Source of the DNA: Planctomycetota bacterium
Lineage (GTDB): Bacteria > Planctomycetota > SZUA-567
Reading direction: 5' to 3'
Assembly: GCA_020861125.1 (NCBI GenBank)
Contig: JAJBSZ010000023.1
Coordinates: 1-5,116, forward strand
Length of the DNA: 5,116 bases
Shown: positions 5,105-5,116 of the stretch, in pieces
Position numbering within the stretch: the stretch's first letter is position 1
Layout of the letters: every line of letters starts with the position of its first letter
Made by a program: the position numbers and the translations under genes
The notes under the pieces: generated by a model
What the model saw: only the letters and a program-made list of their open reading frames with translations
What the model was told of the DNA's origin: nothing
Database searches by the model: none

Positions 5105-5116
5105 TTAGCTTTCCGG

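Noticed and set aside
4860..5108. Plus-strand 82-codon Ser/Arg/Phe-rich frame
   Set aside because: The minus strand has better coding composition and ends just before a strong minus-strand terminator, so this is its shadow.

Overview
The window reads as chromosomal DNA from a GC-rich Gram-negative bacterium. A lipoprotein signal peptide and an inner-membrane-anchored TonB/TolA-like protein both imply an outer membrane. The ketol-acid reductoisomerase is the short class I type and does not look like a typical gamma-proteobacterial one. Its C-domain wording, together with the segment after the membrane anchor of the TonB-like protein, reminds me of PVC-group bacteria (Lentisphaerota/Verrucomicrobiota/Kiritimatiellota). 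That placement is a weak inference. There is no sign of phage, transposon, CRISPR or tRNA.

Layout, left to right. (1) Positions 1-67 hold a sigma70-like promoter that fires leftwards out of the window. (2) Positions 68-1267 are a self-contained minus-strand ilvC unit: a good promoter (TTGACC-17-TATACT) with an overlapping palindrome, a leader of about 105 nt containing a GC hairpin and a U6 tract, a clear Shine-Dalgarno, the ilvC gene, and a strong intrinsic terminator. (3) Positions 1268-1598 are non-coding, apart from a rightward promoter whose -10 lies in a perfect 12-bp palindrome, followed by a 16-codon upstream ORF with a hairpin. (4) Positions 1599-3155 carry two plus-strand genes: a YkwD-like CAP/SCP-domain lipoprotein, then a ROK-family protein resembling D-allose kinase AlsK. 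(5) Convergent to these, at 3203-4627, is a minus-strand TonB/TolA-like protein with one N-terminal membrane anchor and a very long acidic, proline-rich linker. (6) Positions 4628-4815 are its upstream region. (7) Positions 4816-5104 hold a textbook minus-strand terminator preceded by the C-terminal part, or whole, of a small highly charged protein with no ordinary start codon visible.

Apart from ilvC (valine/isoleucine/leucine synthesis) the genes do not form a recognisable pathway. The most unusual item is the ROK protein. It keeps the family's zinc site and C-terminal glycine motif, but it appears to have lost both phosphate-binding loops, the catalytic aspartate and the sugar-binding glutamate. 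It is therefore probably a pseudokinase, perhaps a ligand sensor or structural protein. The other points of interest are regulatory: the ilvC leader, the operator-like palindromes, and a repeated TATACTG promoter core.
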